Positions 8,619-17,723 of a stretch of DNA of 64,000 bases are shown here, in pieces. This DNA is from G963663315 sp965208975 (GTDB lineage Bacteria; Pseudomonadota; Gammaproteobacteria; Arenicellales; Poriferihabitantaceae): contig CBDBQH010000003.1 of the NCBI GenBank assembly GCA_965208975.1, forward strand, positions 992,001 to 1,056,000, written 5' to 3'. Under the pieces are notes generated by a model. The model did not search any database. It worked only from the letters and a program-made list of their open reading frames with translations, and was not told the origin of the DNA. The position numbers and the translations under genes are program-made. The stretch's first letter is position 1, and every line of letters starts with the position of its first letter.

Positions 8619-8939
8619 TCAGCCTTGCGCCAATTCAGCCCGCTGCCATGAGAAACCCGATTCCGCCAACGTAGGCAACGATTCGATATCCATGCCGATC
8701 TTCTGCTCCGCAAGCTGCAATTCATACAGCTTCTGCAGATTGAGCCAGAACTCGCCCGACGTATCAAAAAAACGCCCCAGGCGGAGCGCCGTATCTCCGG
8801 TGATGGCACGGCGCCCATTGAGTATTTCCGTGATTCGATTCACGGGCACATGGATCTGCCTCGCAAGTTCAGCCGCGCTCATGCCAAGCGCCTTCAGGTC
8901 TTCATGCAGGGTTTCCCCCGGGTGGATTGCTTCTGCCAT
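8619..8939 (-). CDS. higA: HigA antitoxin (XRE/VapI type)
   Basis: 106 residues with the family's opening HPGETLHEDL, a helix-turn-helix covering about residues 18-50 (MSAAELARQIHVPVNRITEI) and the RAITGDTALRLGRFF block that follows it. It neutralises the HigB toxin encoded just upstream and represses the operon. An in-frame ATG at 8972 overlaps the toxin stop, but the ATG at 8939 has a good ribosome-binding site (AAGGGG, 6 bases away) and matches family starts, so it was chosen. The operator it should bind is visible at 9293-9338. Confidence 0.9.
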   Translation of the reverse strand: MAEAIHPGETLHEDLKALGMSAAELARQIHVPVNRITEILNGRRAITGDTALRLGRFFDTSGEFWLNLQKLYELQLAEQKIGMDIESLPTLAESGFSWQRAELAQG

Positions 8940-8971
8940 TTTTGTCCCCTTGGTTTGTTGGTTTCTGACCA

Positions 8972-9253
8972 TCAGTGGTAATCAACGATTTCCACATTGG
9001 TGGACCCATTCGAACTCTTGGGCCATTCGAAACAGATTCTCCATCTGTCGTTGATTCGAATGCTCCATTGACCCCTTCGGTTGCCCCTGAGGGCTTCCAG
9101 CCGGCTACCCGGCCGTCTGAGGTCTCTGATTGCCGTTGCTGCGTCCAGTTCATTCAGCTTTCGCCGTGCTGTGCGCTCAAAGCCCGAGAAGGCGGCCACG
9201 CCTTTTCCCTCATGGAACCTTTTTGTTCTCCTGTCCGCAAATCCCTGGATCAT
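8972..9253 (-). CDS. higB: HigB toxin, RelE-superfamily mRNA interferase
   Basis: 93 residues beginning MIQGFADRRTKRFHEG and containing FSGFERTARRKLNEL, LEALRGNRRGQWSIRIN and a C-terminal CFEW...VEIVDYH block, all typical of HigB of the higBA (toxin first) arrangement. It is expected to cut ribosome-bound mRNA. The start at 9253 is preceded by GGAGG 5 bases away and agrees with the family; an upstream in-frame ATG at 9271 lacks such a site. The complete toxin contrasts with the deleted toxin of the neighbouring pair at 6665. Confidence 0.9.
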   Translation of the reverse strand: MIQGFADRRTKRFHEGKGVAAFSGFERTARRKLNELDAATAIRDLRRPGSRLEALRGNRRGQWSIRINDRWRICFEWPKSSNGSTNVEIVDYH

Positions 9254-9284
9254 TTTTCCTCCGATAATCAATTATTGCTGTTCA

Positions 9285-9313
9285 ATCTTACTCTTGAATA
9301 CGCCTTACGTCAA
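9285..9313 (-). promoter_or_regulatory. Promoter of higBA
   Basis: On the minus strand TTGACG (9308-9313) and TAAGAT (9285-9290) are separated by exactly 17 bases, about 30 bases upstream of the higB start. One arm of the operator repeat lies between the two boxes, which fits repression by HigA. Confidence 0.7.
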
Positions 9314-9338
9314 GCGTATTCAAGACAGCGTATTCAAG
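9293..9338. promoter_or_regulatory. Probable HigA operator: inverted and direct copies of an 11-bp word
   Basis: CTTGAATACGC (9293-9303) and its perfect inverse GCGTATTCAAG (9314-9324) flank a 10-base spacer; a further direct copy of the second arm lies at 9328-9338. The inverted pair straddles the -35 box of the higBA promoter. This is the usual look of an autoregulatory toxin-antitoxin operator. Confidence 0.75.
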
Positions 9339-9445
9339 AAAGCGTTACAAGCAAATGAATTGTCCGGTTTTAATCAGTACTGAATCGGGGCGTCGCCACG
9401 ACATACGGGCGGGACGATTCAATCCCGAACCACACCAGAAAAGCA

Positions 9446-10222
9446 TCACCTGGAAATTTTTTCGATCTGCTTGCTGATCGCATCCAGTTTTGTCACTATT
9501 TCGTTTTGTCGGGCCTTGAGGTCGGCCAGCTCGGTATTTTGATCTACTTCATGCTCGGTTTGCATGCCGGATACAATAATCCCGATAAACAGATTCAACA
9601 CCGTAAACGATGTACACAATATAAATACGACAAAAAAGAACCAGGCCATCGGGAACACTTCCATCACCGGCCTGACAATGCCCATTGACCAACTCTCCAG
9701 GGTCATGATCTGGAACAACGAGTAGGCCGACAGGCCAATCGAACCAAACCAGTCCGGGAAATCACCGCCATACAATTTCGTCGCCATCACGGAAAATACA
9801 TAGAAAACCAGTAGCAACAAACAGGTTATCGAGCCCATTCCCGGCAATGCCGCAACCAGCCCTCCCACAACCCGCTTGAGAGACGGCACAACACTGATCA
9901 GACGCAGCACCCTCAAAATCCGCAGCGCCCTTAATATGGAAAGATTGTCACTCACCGGAATCAACGAAATGGCAACCACCAGGAAATCGAAAATCCGCCA
10001 TGGTTCGTGAAAGAAGCGGTATCTGTAAACAAACATTTTCGCCACGACTTCGATGGTGAATATTCCCAGAATGATCTGGTCCAGAATGATCAGCGCCGGC
10101 CCTATCCACCCCATCACGCGGGCATCGGTTTCCAGTCCCAGGATCACCCCGTTCATCACAATCAGCGCAATAATAAAAATCTCGAACTTGCGGCTTTCCA
10201 GCAATACTTTTATATTTTTCAT
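9446..10222 (-). CDS. Bacterial voltage-gated sodium channel (NavBac, ion transport family)
   Basis: 258 residues with six membrane segments. S4 (about 94-120) has arginines at every third position (RALRILRVLRLISVV). The selectivity filter TLESWSM at 174-180 is identical to that of the studied channel NavAb and marks sodium selectivity. The C-terminus (about 222-258) is a charged coiled coil that in this family holds the tetramer together. It would sit in the inner membrane and let sodium in on depolarisation, in some bacteria supporting motility or pH homeostasis. It diverges from hspQ; no functional partner is visible nearby. Presence in a sodium-rich habitat is expected. Confidence 0.95.
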   Translation of the reverse strand: MKNIKVLLESRKFEIFIIALIVMNGVILGLETDARVMGWIGPALIILDQIILGIFTIEVVAKMFVYRYRFFHEPWRIFDFLVVAISLIPVSDNLSILRALRILRVLRLISVVPSLKRVVGGLVAALPGMGSITCLLLLVFYVFSVMATKLYGGDFPDWFGSIGLSAYSLFQIMTLESWSMGIVRPVMEVFPMAWFFFVVFILCTSFTVLNLFIGIIVSGMQTEHEVDQNTELADLKARQNEIVTKLDAISKQIEKISR

Positions 10223-10262
10223 GTCTTTATATGTTTCTTTTTGTTATGATTGGAACCCTCTC

Positions 10263-10619
10263 ATGAATCATTGCCTGGAGGTTCCGGATACATTGATCAA
10301 GAACACAAAATTCCAGATTGGTCAGGTCGTGCGTCACCGGGTTTATGACTTCCGTGGTGTCATATTTGATGTGGATTCGGAATATAATAATACGGAAGAA
10401 TGGTATCAATCCATACCGGAGACAATAAGACCTCATAAGGAGCAGCCTTTTTATCACCTACTCGCGGAAAATCAGGACACTCAATATGTTGCTTATGTGT
10501 CCGAGCAAAATCTGCAAAATGATGATAGCGGCCTGCCTGTCAGCCATCCCCAGGTGGATGACATATTCGATAAAACTGAAAACGGCCACTATACTGTTCG
10601 TTATAACCGATCTCACTAA
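10263..10619 (+). CDS. hspQ: HspQ-like heat shock/hemimethylated-DNA-binding domain protein
   Basis: 118 residues containing the family core FQIGQVVRHRVYDFRGVIFD, the EWYQSIP and QPFYHLLAE blocks and the YVSEQNL segment. HspQ in enterobacteria is a heat-induced adaptor and specificity factor for Lon protease. The ATG at 10263 was chosen because the reading frame open further upstream overlaps the divergent channel gene and shows no family similarity. The protein has about 10 more residues than E. coli HspQ, at the C-terminus. Confidence 0.88.
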   Translation: MNHCLEVPDTLIKNTKFQIGQVVRHRVYDFRGVIFDVDSEYNNTEEWYQSIPETIRPHKEQPFYHLLAENQDTQYVAYVSEQNLQNDDSGLPVSHPQVDDIFDKTENGHYTVRYNRSH

Positions 10620-10653
10620 CGATCATCCATTTGCTCCATACCCCTTCCCTTCT

Positions 10654-11808
10654 TTACTCCCGGCGCCGGGCCAGACTCAGGCCGCGCCACACCAGTCCTG
10701 CGGCCAGAATCAGGTAGACCACCATCAGATGCAGGGGCAGTCCGTGATGACCCAACCCTTCCATCGCCAGCCCACCGGACACCGAGCCTAACAGAGCGCC
10801 GACTCCCCACATTAACGCGAACGCGGCGGAGCCGTTGATCAGGTCTACCCCGTCGAACCGGTTGCCTAACGAGGTCAGCGATACGGTATAGACTCCATAA
10901 CCGGCTGCTCCCGCCAGAATCAGCACAGGCCACATCCACGGGGTTGCCATCACCATTGGCAGGATCAACAACATCGCGGACGTAACCAGCGCACAACCCG
11001 CCAACACCACCCGGTGGGGGAATTTGTCCGCCAGCCATCCAACCGGGAATTGTAATACCGTATTACCGACAATCAGCGCCGTCAGCGCCAAGGCCGAAAC
11101 GGCCACGGTCAAGCCGGATTGAATCCCGTACACTGGCAACAGGGACAGGGTTGCCGCATCAAAAATAGCGAACACGAAAACGCAAGCCAGCAACATCGGA
11201 GCCATCGGCGCGAAATCAATAATGCCTGTCTTGCGGGATTTTTCTGAGGTCGTCAATTTCCCTTCGCGCAGCATGCAAAGCGGAAACACGCCAAACAAAA
11301 CCACAATGCCGCCCGCAATGAACGGTGTCCAGCCCTGTATTCCGATCCAGCTGATTATAGCGGGACCGGCGCCAAAACTGGCTGATAAAACACTGCTGTA
11401 GATTGCCACCACTTTGCCGCGATGGGCGCTGCCGGCAAACTTGACGATCCACATTTCGCTTAACACAAACAGCGTGGAAATCGACATGCCCTGAAGTGTA
11501 CGCAGGATGAACCAGGATTCCAGCGTATCGAAAACCTTGTAACTGATCAGCAGAACACTGGTGGCCAGAGCCGCTGCAATGGCGACATTCCGCGACCCGA
11601 ATTTTCTGGCTACAATCGGAATCACTGGCGAGAACAACAGGATTCCGATCGGCATCATGGCCGAATTGATGCCGATCATTCTGGCGGAAACCCCTCTTGA
11701 TTCCAGGATCAGTGATAACAGCGGGTAAGTCATGCCGAATGCCAGACCGAACACACAAATGGCGGCGCAGGCTGCAACCAGGTTACGCAGATTCATGGAC
11801 GAAACCAT
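10654..11808 (-). CDS. Major facilitator superfamily transporter
   Basis: 384 residues with about twelve hydrophobic segments in two halves and a cytoplasmic RKFGSR-type loop between helices 2 and 3, typical of MFS proton-driven transporters (YcaD/YfcJ-like group). The gene ends a minus-strand operon hemA-prfA-prmC-MFS: its start lies 3 bases after the prmC stop, so it is probably co-transcribed. Substrate cannot be inferred. It converges with hspQ, leaving 34 bases with no recognisable terminator. Confidence 0.85.
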   Translation of the reverse strand: MVSSMNLRNLVAACAAICVFGLAFGMTYPLLSLILESRGVSARMIGINSAMMPIGILLFSPVIPIVARKFGSRNVAIAAALATSVLLISYKVFDTLESWFILRTLQGMSISTLFVLSEMWIVKFAGSAHRGKVVAIYSSVLSASFGAGPAIISWIGIQGWTPFIAGGIVVLFGVFPLCMLREGKLTTSEKSRKTGIIDFAPMAPMLLACVFVFAIFDAATLSLLPVYGIQSGLTVAVSALALTALIVGNTVLQFPVGWLADKFPHRVVLAGCALVTSAMLLILPMVMATPWMWPVLILAGAAGYGVYTVSLTSLGNRFDGVDLINGSAAFALMWGVGALLGSVSGGLAMEGLGHHGLPLHLMVVYLILAAGLVWRGLSLARRRE

Positions 11809-11811
11809 TGC

Positions 11812-12711
11812 TCAGTCACCCGCCTGACGGGGCCCGCAACCAGGGAACCAGTATCCTTCCGTAACCCGGTCGTTGCCGCCGGGGTCCTGGTGTGTAACCA
11901 CCCTGGAAAAACCTCTGTCGATCATTTTCTGCCTCACTTGTCCGGCCTGCTGATAGCCATGTTCCAGTACCAGCCAACCCTGAAATTCAAGGAATCCGGG
12001 AGCGACCTCAATCATTTCATCCAATGCGGCGTATCCCTGGTCCTTCGCGACCAGGGCGCCCATCGGCTCAAAACGCAAATCGCCCTGGGCCAGATGAATG
12101 TCATCCGGCGCAATATAAGGCGGATTGGAACAAATCAGATCAAACCGGCTCGCTTCGATATTATCGAACCAATCGCTTTTTAGCCACCGGATATTTCTTA
12201 ATCCGAGGTTCTCCTGATTGATTTTTGCGACATCCAGCGCGGACTGGCTTACATCGGTCGCCACGATCCTGGCTGCGGGCAATTCCGTCGCCAGGGCCAG
12301 GGCCACCGCGCCACTGCCCGTACCCGACTCCAGGATTTTCGGCTTGCGGTTGCCGGCTACGGCGGACAAGCATCTTTCAACCAGCAATTCCGTTTCGTGT
12401 CTGGGAATCAAAACCCGTTCATCCACCTTCAGGTTCATGGACCAGAATTCACGGCAATGCGTAATATACGCTACCGGCAGCCCTCGCGCGCGCATCCGCA
12501 CCCGTGATTTGAATTCTTTCTCCTCGTCCGCGGACAGTATCCGGTCACCGTTCGCAATCAGCAATGCCAGATCAATTCCGAGCAGATGACACAGGATGAT
12601 TCGGGCATCCCGGTCACCGCTCTTTAGCGGGGACAACTGCCGGCCAGACCAGCGCAGTGACTCATCAACCGTCATTGACGCCAGGGTAGATGATGACAGA
12701 CCGGCTCTCAA
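11812..12711 (-). CDS. prmC: Release factor glutamine methyltransferase PrmC (HemK)
   Basis: 299 residues. An N-terminal helical domain is followed by a SAM-binding fold with ESGTGSGAVALALA (motif I) and the catalytic NPPY motif in SNPPYIAPDD. It methylates the Gln of the GGQ motif in release factors 1 and 2, raising termination efficiency. It overlaps the prfA stop by 4 bases, so enzyme and substrate are made together, the usual order in gammaproteobacteria. Confidence 0.95.
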   Translation of the reverse strand: MRAGLSSSTLASMTVDESLRWSGRQLSPLKSGDRDARIILCHLLGIDLALLIANGDRILSADEEKEFKSRVRMRARGLPVAYITHCREFWSMNLKVDERVLIPRHETELLVERCLSAVAGNRKPKILESGTGSGAVALALATELPAARIVATDVSQSALDVAKINQENLGLRNIRWLKSDWFDNIEASRFDLICSNPPYIAPDDIHLAQGDLRFEPMGALVAKDQGYAALDEMIEVAPGFLEFQGWLVLEHGYQQAGQVRQKMIDRGFSRVVTHQDPGGNDRVTEGYWFPGCGPRQAGD

Positions 12712-13793
12712 GCCTGATCAAAATCTGCCAGAAGGTGTGCCTGATGAGCGGAAATCAACGGCATAATAATCGGATCAATACGCCCCTTGAGCGCTTCATC
12801 GAGCTTGTACAATGTCAGATTGATGCGGTGGTCGGTGATTCTCCCCTGCGGGAAATTGTAGGTTCGGATACGTTCAGACCGGTCCCCACTGCCCACCAGG
12901 GACTTGCGGGTACTGGCCTGTTCACTCTGCCGCTGTTGAATTTGCGCTTCCAGCAGGCGGGATTTCAACACAGCCATTGCCCGCGCCCGGTTCTTGTGCT
13001 GCGACCGTTCATCCTGGCATTCGACCACAACCCCGGTCGGCAAATGGGTGAGGCGTATCGCGGAATCCGTTTTGTTGACATGCTGCCCCCCCGCCCCCGA
13101 AGCCCTGAATGTGTCGACGCGAAGATCTGCGGATTCAATCTCGATTTCATCCATGTCGTCCGCTTCCGGCATGACTGCAACCGTACATGCCGAAGTATGA
13201 ATACGTCCCTGGGACTCGGTTTCCGGCACACGCTGCACCCGGTGGGCGCCCGACTCGAATTTCAATCTTGAATAAGCGCCTGACCCTTCTATTTTCGCGA
13301 TGATTTCCTTGTATCCTCCGTGTTCTCCTTCACTACTGCTGATTATCTCCACCTTCCACTGAAGACTTTCTGCGTAAGAGTAATACATTTTGAAAAGGTC
13401 GCCAGCGAACAGCGCGGCCTCATCACCGCCGGTTCCTGCCCTGATCTCAAGAAAGACATTCCTGGAATCATTCGGGTTTTTAGCCAGAAGAAGCTGTTGC
13501 AGAGTGTTTTCACAGCCTTGCATGGCTCTCTCCAGACCAGACAATTCCTCTCTCGCCATATCCCGTATCAGGCTGTCTGAATCTTCCATCATGGTGCGGG
13601 TTTCAACGATTTCATCATCCAGCTTTCTCCAGGTTTCAAAGGCTTCGACAACGGGCAGTATTTCCGACAGTTCAATCGACAGCCGGCGAAACCGCCCCTG
13701 GTCGGAAATAATGTCGGGCTCAGACAACAGCACATTGATTTCTTCATGACGTTCCACAACCTGCAACAGTTTTTGTCTGGTGGAGGAGTGCAT
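12708..13793 (-). CDS. prfA: Peptide chain release factor 1
   Basis: 361 residues, the usual length. It contains the codon-recognition tripeptide as PET in RVPETESQGR and the peptidyl-hydrolysis motif in GAGGQHVNKTDSAIR. RF1 ends translation at UAA and UAG. The reading frame is open to 13850, but the ATG at 13793 (MHSSTRQKLLQVVERHEE) aligns with family starts; no strong ribosome-binding site is seen there. It lies 25 bases after hemA and overlaps prmC. Confidence 0.95.
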   Translation of the reverse strand: MHSSTRQKLLQVVERHEEINVLLSEPDIISDQGRFRRLSIELSEILPVVEAFETWRKLDDEIVETRTMMEDSDSLIRDMAREELSGLERAMQGCENTLQQLLLAKNPNDSRNVFLEIRAGTGGDEAALFAGDLFKMYYSYAESLQWKVEIISSSEGEHGGYKEIIAKIEGSGAYSRLKFESGAHRVQRVPETESQGRIHTSACTVAVMPEADDMDEIEIESADLRVDTFRASGAGGQHVNKTDSAIRLTHLPTGVVVECQDERSQHKNRARAMAVLKSRLLEAQIQQRQSEQASTRKSLVGSGDRSERIRTYNFPQGRITDHRINLTLYKLDEALKGRIDPIIMPLISAHQAHLLADFDQA

Positions 13794-13818
13794 TACGGGA
13801 GGAGTAGCCGGCAAGTGG

Positions 13819-15066
13819 TTACAGATTGAACAGCTTTCTGGCGGCTGCAATCACATGCGCGTCTTCTTCAACATCGGCCTGGTTGATGACCTGGCTGGGA
13901 TGATGGGCGACCTTGTTGATCAGGTCCCGCGCAAGCTGCTCAACCACCCGCACCGGGTCGCTCCCGTTTTCCAGCCTTTTCAGCGCGCGAGCGAGCTCGG
14001 CTCGCCTCAAATCATCAAGCCCTTCCCGGAAAGAGACAATGGCCGGAACCGAATCCAGAGAACGCATCCAGCGCATGAATTTGACGACCTGGAAGTCAAT
14101 CATGGTTTCGGCTCTTGAAGAAGCCTGCAAGCGTATCGCCCGGTTCTCATCGACAATTGACCTCAGATCATCCACGGTATACAGGTATACGTCTTGCAAA
14201 CGGGCCACCTCGGCCTCGACATCCCGTGGCACCGCCAGATCAAGAATAAACATCGGAGCGCGCTTCCTTTTCCTGAGCGCGGCTTCCATCGCGCCTTTGC
14301 CGAGAATCGGCAAAGCGCTGGCAGTGGAGGTCACGACGATGTCCGCCTCCGGCAAGCGGGCGGGGATTTGCGCCAGGGAGATCGCCTCGCTGCCCGCTGC
14401 CCGCACCAGGTTCTGCGCTCTTTTGATCGAACGATTGGCAATAATGATATGCCGCACCCGATTCTGTTTCAGGTGGCGGGCAACCAGCTCAATCATTTCT
14501 CCGGCGCCGATCAACAACACGGTCTGATCTTCCAGTCGGGTAAATACCCGTTTCGCCAGGCGGACCCCCGAATAAGCCACGGAAACCGCGTTTGCGCCAA
14601 TATCGGTATCGGTTCTGACTCGTTTGGCTACGCTGAAAGTATGCTGGAACAACCGATTCAGAATCTTGCCGGTAGCCCCCGCCCTGACTGCCGTCTGGAA
14701 TGCGTCTTTCATCTGGCCGAGAATCTGGGGTTCTCCCAGCACCATCGAGTCAAGTCCGGACGCTACCCTGAAAGCGTGCTTGACGGCTTCCTCGTCCGGG
14801 AACTGATAGATGATCTCCTTCAGGGCCGGGGCCGCAAGCCCGCTGTAACCGGACAACCAGGCCAGAACTTCTCCCGGATGATCCCGTTTCTGCCGGCAGT
14901 ATATTTCGGTGCGGTTACAGGTAGACAATATAGTGGCTTCACTGGCGCCCACTTCCCCGGTCAGCTCGGTGAGCGCCTGCTGGATCAGATCCGGGCTAAA
15001 AGCGACCTTCTCTCTTAATTCGATGGGGGCCGTGTTATGATTCAGGCCTAATGCCAGCAGGTGCAT
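13819..15066 (-). CDS. hemA: Glutamyl-tRNA reductase
   Basis: 415 residues. The catalytic Cys50 lies in LSTCNRTEIYC, and the NADPH-binding domain has VLLIGAGEMIELV near residue 190, followed by the dimerisation helix. It reduces glutamyl-tRNA to glutamate semialdehyde, the first step of C5-pathway haem and corrinoid synthesis. It heads the operon with prfA, prmC and an MFS gene and diverges from the TPR lipoprotein gene. Haem-pathway partner hemH is at 43044. Confidence 0.96.
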   Translation of the reverse strand: MHLLALGLNHNTAPIELREKVAFSPDLIQQALTELTGEVGASEATILSTCNRTEIYCRQKRDHPGEVLAWLSGYSGLAAPALKEIIYQFPDEEAVKHAFRVASGLDSMVLGEPQILGQMKDAFQTAVRAGATGKILNRLFQHTFSVAKRVRTDTDIGANAVSVAYSGVRLAKRVFTRLEDQTVLLIGAGEMIELVARHLKQNRVRHIIIANRSIKRAQNLVRAAGSEAISLAQIPARLPEADIVVTSTASALPILGKGAMEAALRKRKRAPMFILDLAVPRDVEAEVARLQDVYLYTVDDLRSIVDENRAIRLQASSRAETMIDFQVVKFMRWMRSLDSVPAIVSFREGLDDLRRAELARALKRLENGSDPVRVVEQLARDLINKVAHHPSQVINQADVEEDAHVIAAARKLFNL

Positions 15067-15117
15067 GGTTCAGATCAAGCGGAAGAGGACAGGTTTTATC
15101 AGATTCCAGAAAAATGC

Positions 15118-15147
15118 GGATACGAAAACGGTGGATACGAAAACGGT
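15118..15147. repeat. Perfect 15-bp tandem duplication in the hemA/TPR divergent gap
   Basis: GGATACGAAAACGGT occurs at 15118-15132 and 15133-15147. The same 200-base gap also has a palindrome CCGCAT...ATGCGG (about 15167-15184) around an AT core that reads TATAAT on both strands, possibly the -10 region for both divergent genes. No convincing -35 boxes could be paired with it. Confidence 0.85.
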
Positions 15148-15268
15148 TGCAAATGAATCAGTACAGCCGCATATTATAATGCGGTTCGATAAATAAATCG
15201 CTTTACGCGAGCCGCTATACGACTTACCGACAGGCCAAACCCTTGATCTTGCGACTCATCAGATATTA

Positions 15269-17056
15269 ATGGCGCCTCATACTCCAACGCCTCTTTTCAT
15301 CAGAACATTCAGGAACGTAATCCTTGCCGGACTGGTTGTAACGCTTTGGGGGTGCCAGATGAATCCGGAAGTCATACAGGAGGACGAAATCGGAGTAACC
15401 GAACTCCCTGACAGCGGGGAACCGTCCCCGCCTGAGCCATTAGCGCCCGATACGGAACTTCTCCATAACGTAATTACGGCGCTCATCGCAGCGCAACAAA
15501 GCCAGCCTGAAGCCGCGCTTGAACACATTTCCCGGGCCGCCTTGCACTCCCGCAGCCCCCGTCTGCTCCGGGAGTCCATTCGCATGGCCGTGAACAACCA
15601 GGAATTTCAGCAGGCGATTGACCTTGCCCGATTACTGGAGCCATTCACAGCGGATGATTATCTGACCGCCCTGCTGGTTGCCAGGGCGCATTTCCGACTG
15701 GGTGAAACGGCCCCGGGCCTTGGCCTGCTCGCTGACCTGACAGAAAAGTGTGGACGGGAGCATGGTTATATTTTCCAGACTATCGCCGAAACGCTCGCCG
15801 CCACCAAAAACCCCGATTTATTCGGGCTGCTGCGCGAGGTGGTCGAATCCCGGCCTGACAATGCGGCATTACAACTGACCGCCGCCCTTGTCTCTGCAAG
15901 ACTGAATCAGCCACAGCGGTATGTCGAACAATTGAACCGGGTTCTGACTCTTGAGCCTGACTGGGAATTCCCCGCGACCCTGCTTCTGGTTCAACTGCGC
16001 TATGGTGACCACGATGACTCCGCTGAAGAAGACCGCAACAAGGCGAGCCGGTCGGTCATGCAATTTGCGGCAGAACACCTGGAAGCCCATCCCGAACACC
16101 TTCGGTTCCGCTTGCAGTATGTACGCCATTTGCTCGAAAACGGCGACATGGAAGCCGCGCTTTCGCAGCTGAACATCGCCCTGGACATGACTCCCGAAGC
16201 GCCGGAAGCTTTATTTGTGACCGGGGTCATCTATTTTGAAAAGGGTGATCTGGCCCGGTCACGGGATTATCTCACCCGCAACCTGCAACTGGACCCGGAT
16301 AATGATCAAGCCCGGCTCTACCTTTCTGATATTGAATACAGACAGGATAATTACGTGGACGCATCGAACTACCTGCACGGCGTGGTCTCGAGGCAACATT
16401 ATCTGGAGGCGCAGATCAGACTGGCAAATATCCTGTCGAAACGATATGAAGTGGATACAGGGGTTCGGCACCTGCGGCAAATTGACGCGGCCTCCGATGA
16501 AGATCAGATTCGCCTGATACTGCAACAGGACCTGCTGTTCCAGGAACACGACCGCTATATTGAATCGAAACAGGTACTCGATGAGGGATTGGAGCAGTTC
16601 CCGAATCAGCCTGACCTGCTTTACAGCCGCGGTCTGGTGACGGCCAGGATGAACCGGCTCGACCTGCATGAGCGGGACATGCGAAAATTGATCGAAATCG
16701 AGCCGGACAACGCCCATGCCTATAACGCATTTGGTTATGTTCTGGCCGACAAGACCAACCGGCTTGAAGAAGCGATGGCCCTGATAAAAAAAGCCAATAC
16801 CCTGCTGCCGGACAACCCGTTCATTCTCGACAGCATGGGCTGGGTTCATTTCCGGCTGGGCAATACCCGCAAGGCCATCGAATACCTGACGCTGGCCCTG
16901 GACGCGCGCCAGGACGCAGAAATCGCCGCGCATCTCGGTGAAGTATTGTGGGTCACCGGAAACCGGGAGGAAGCTCGTAAAATATGGGAAAGGGGGAGCG
17001 AATGGGACCCCGGCAACGGAGTTCTGAAACAAACCATTGAACGCCTCTCCCAGTAA
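15269..17056 (+). CDS. TPR-repeat lipoprotein
   Basis: 595 residues. A basic N-terminus and hydrophobic stretch end in VVTLWGC, a slightly unusual lipobox with Cys at about residue 29. An acidic Pro-rich linker follows, then a long run of tetratricopeptide repeats, the clearest being LEPDNAHAYNAFGYVLADK and DNPFILDSMGWVHFRLGN near the C-terminus. Proteins of this type commonly precede lolB in gammaproteobacteria and probably act as scaffolds at the inner face of the outer membrane. It overlaps lolB by 20 bases. Confidence 0.88.
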   Translation: MAPHTPTPLFIRTFRNVILAGLVVTLWGCQMNPEVIQEDEIGVTELPDSGEPSPPEPLAPDTELLHNVITALIAAQQSQPEAALEHISRAALHSRSPRLLRESIRMAVNNQEFQQAIDLARLLEPFTADDYLTALLVARAHFRLGETAPGLGLLADLTEKCGREHGYIFQTIAETLAATKNPDLFGLLREVVESRPDNAALQLTAALVSARLNQPQRYVEQLNRVLTLEPDWEFPATLLLVQLRYGDHDDSAEEDRNKASRSVMQFAAEHLEAHPEHLRFRLQYVRHLLENGDMEAALSQLNIALDMTPEAPEALFVTGVIYFEKGDLARSRDYLTRNLQLDPDNDQARLYLSDIEYRQDNYVDASNYLHGVVSRQHYLEAQIRLANILSKRYEVDTGVRHLRQIDAASDEDQIRLILQQDLLFQEHDRYIESKQVLDEGLEQFPNQPDLLYSRGLVTARMNRLDLHERDMRKLIEIEPDNAHAYNAFGYVLADKTNRLEEAMALIKKANTLLPDNPFILDSMGWVHFRLGNTRKAIEYLTLALDARQDAEIAAHLGEVLWVTGNREEARKIWERGSEWDPGNGVLKQTIERLSQ

Positions 17057-17723
17057 CATAACCCTCCGCGGAACATTTGCAATCATTTTGATTGTCCTGT
17101 TGTCCGGCTGTTCCACCATGCCAAAACCGGATATGGTGTCCGCGGATCAGCGCCTGCGACTATGGAGTCAACATCAATCCATTCATGCCCGAATATCGGG
17201 TTGGTCGTTAAAGGGCAAGGTAGGAATCAGGAGCGGCTCCAAAGGAAGTTCTGTAACACTCAACTGGTCGTATGCGTCCACTGGACAGAACATTGAGCTA
17301 TACGGCCCGTTCGGCGGTGGCCGCATCCTGATTGAATCGTCGCCGACTTTTGCCGTATTGAGGGATGTCGGGGGGCGAGTCATCCATGGCCAATCCGCCG
17401 AACAGGTTCTGTATGAACGGTTGGGCTGGCACATCCCTTTTGATGAAATGACCCGGTGGTCCCGCGGCTTGCCGGGGGAGGGTGCGAACGACCTGAAAAT
17501 CAACGCATCCGGACGTCTGATGAGTTTCAACCAGGGCATCTGGCATATCGAATATACGCAATATCAGCCCATCCTGAAGTTCTCGCTGCCGCGCAAATTC
17601 ACGATTACCTCACTGCCGGGGAAACTTGAAGTGTTTGACGAAGACGGCCATTACCTGGGCGATGAATTGCAGGTTCGGGTTGTCCTGAAAAGCTGGCATG
17701 ATATCCAGTCCGTTCAATCATGA
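17037..17723 (+). CDS. lolB: Outer-membrane lipoprotein LolB
   Basis: 228 residues with a lipoprotein signal ending LLSGCST. The mature part has the LolB pattern: RISGWSLKGKVGIRSG, then a beta-rich region with NIELYGPFGGGRILIE, and the WHIPFDEMTRWSRGLPG block. LolB receives lipoproteins from LolA and inserts them in the outer membrane. It is coupled to ispE through an ATGA overlap, the standard gammaproteobacterial order. Confidence 0.92.
   Translation: MNASPSNITLRGTFAIILIVLLSGCSTMPKPDMVSADQRLRLWSQHQSIHARISGWSLKGKVGIRSGSKGSSVTLNWSYASTGQNIELYGPFGGGRILIESSPTFAVLRDVGGRVIHGQSAEQVLYERLGWHIPFDEMTRWSRGLPGEGANDLKINASGRLMSFNQGIWHIEYTQYQPILKFSLPRKFTITSLPGKLEVFDEDGHYLGDELQVRVVLKSWHDIQSVQS

Noticed and set aside
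10053..10262. Longer HspQ protein
   Set aside because: The extra residues lie over the divergent sodium-channel gene and are unlike HspQ.
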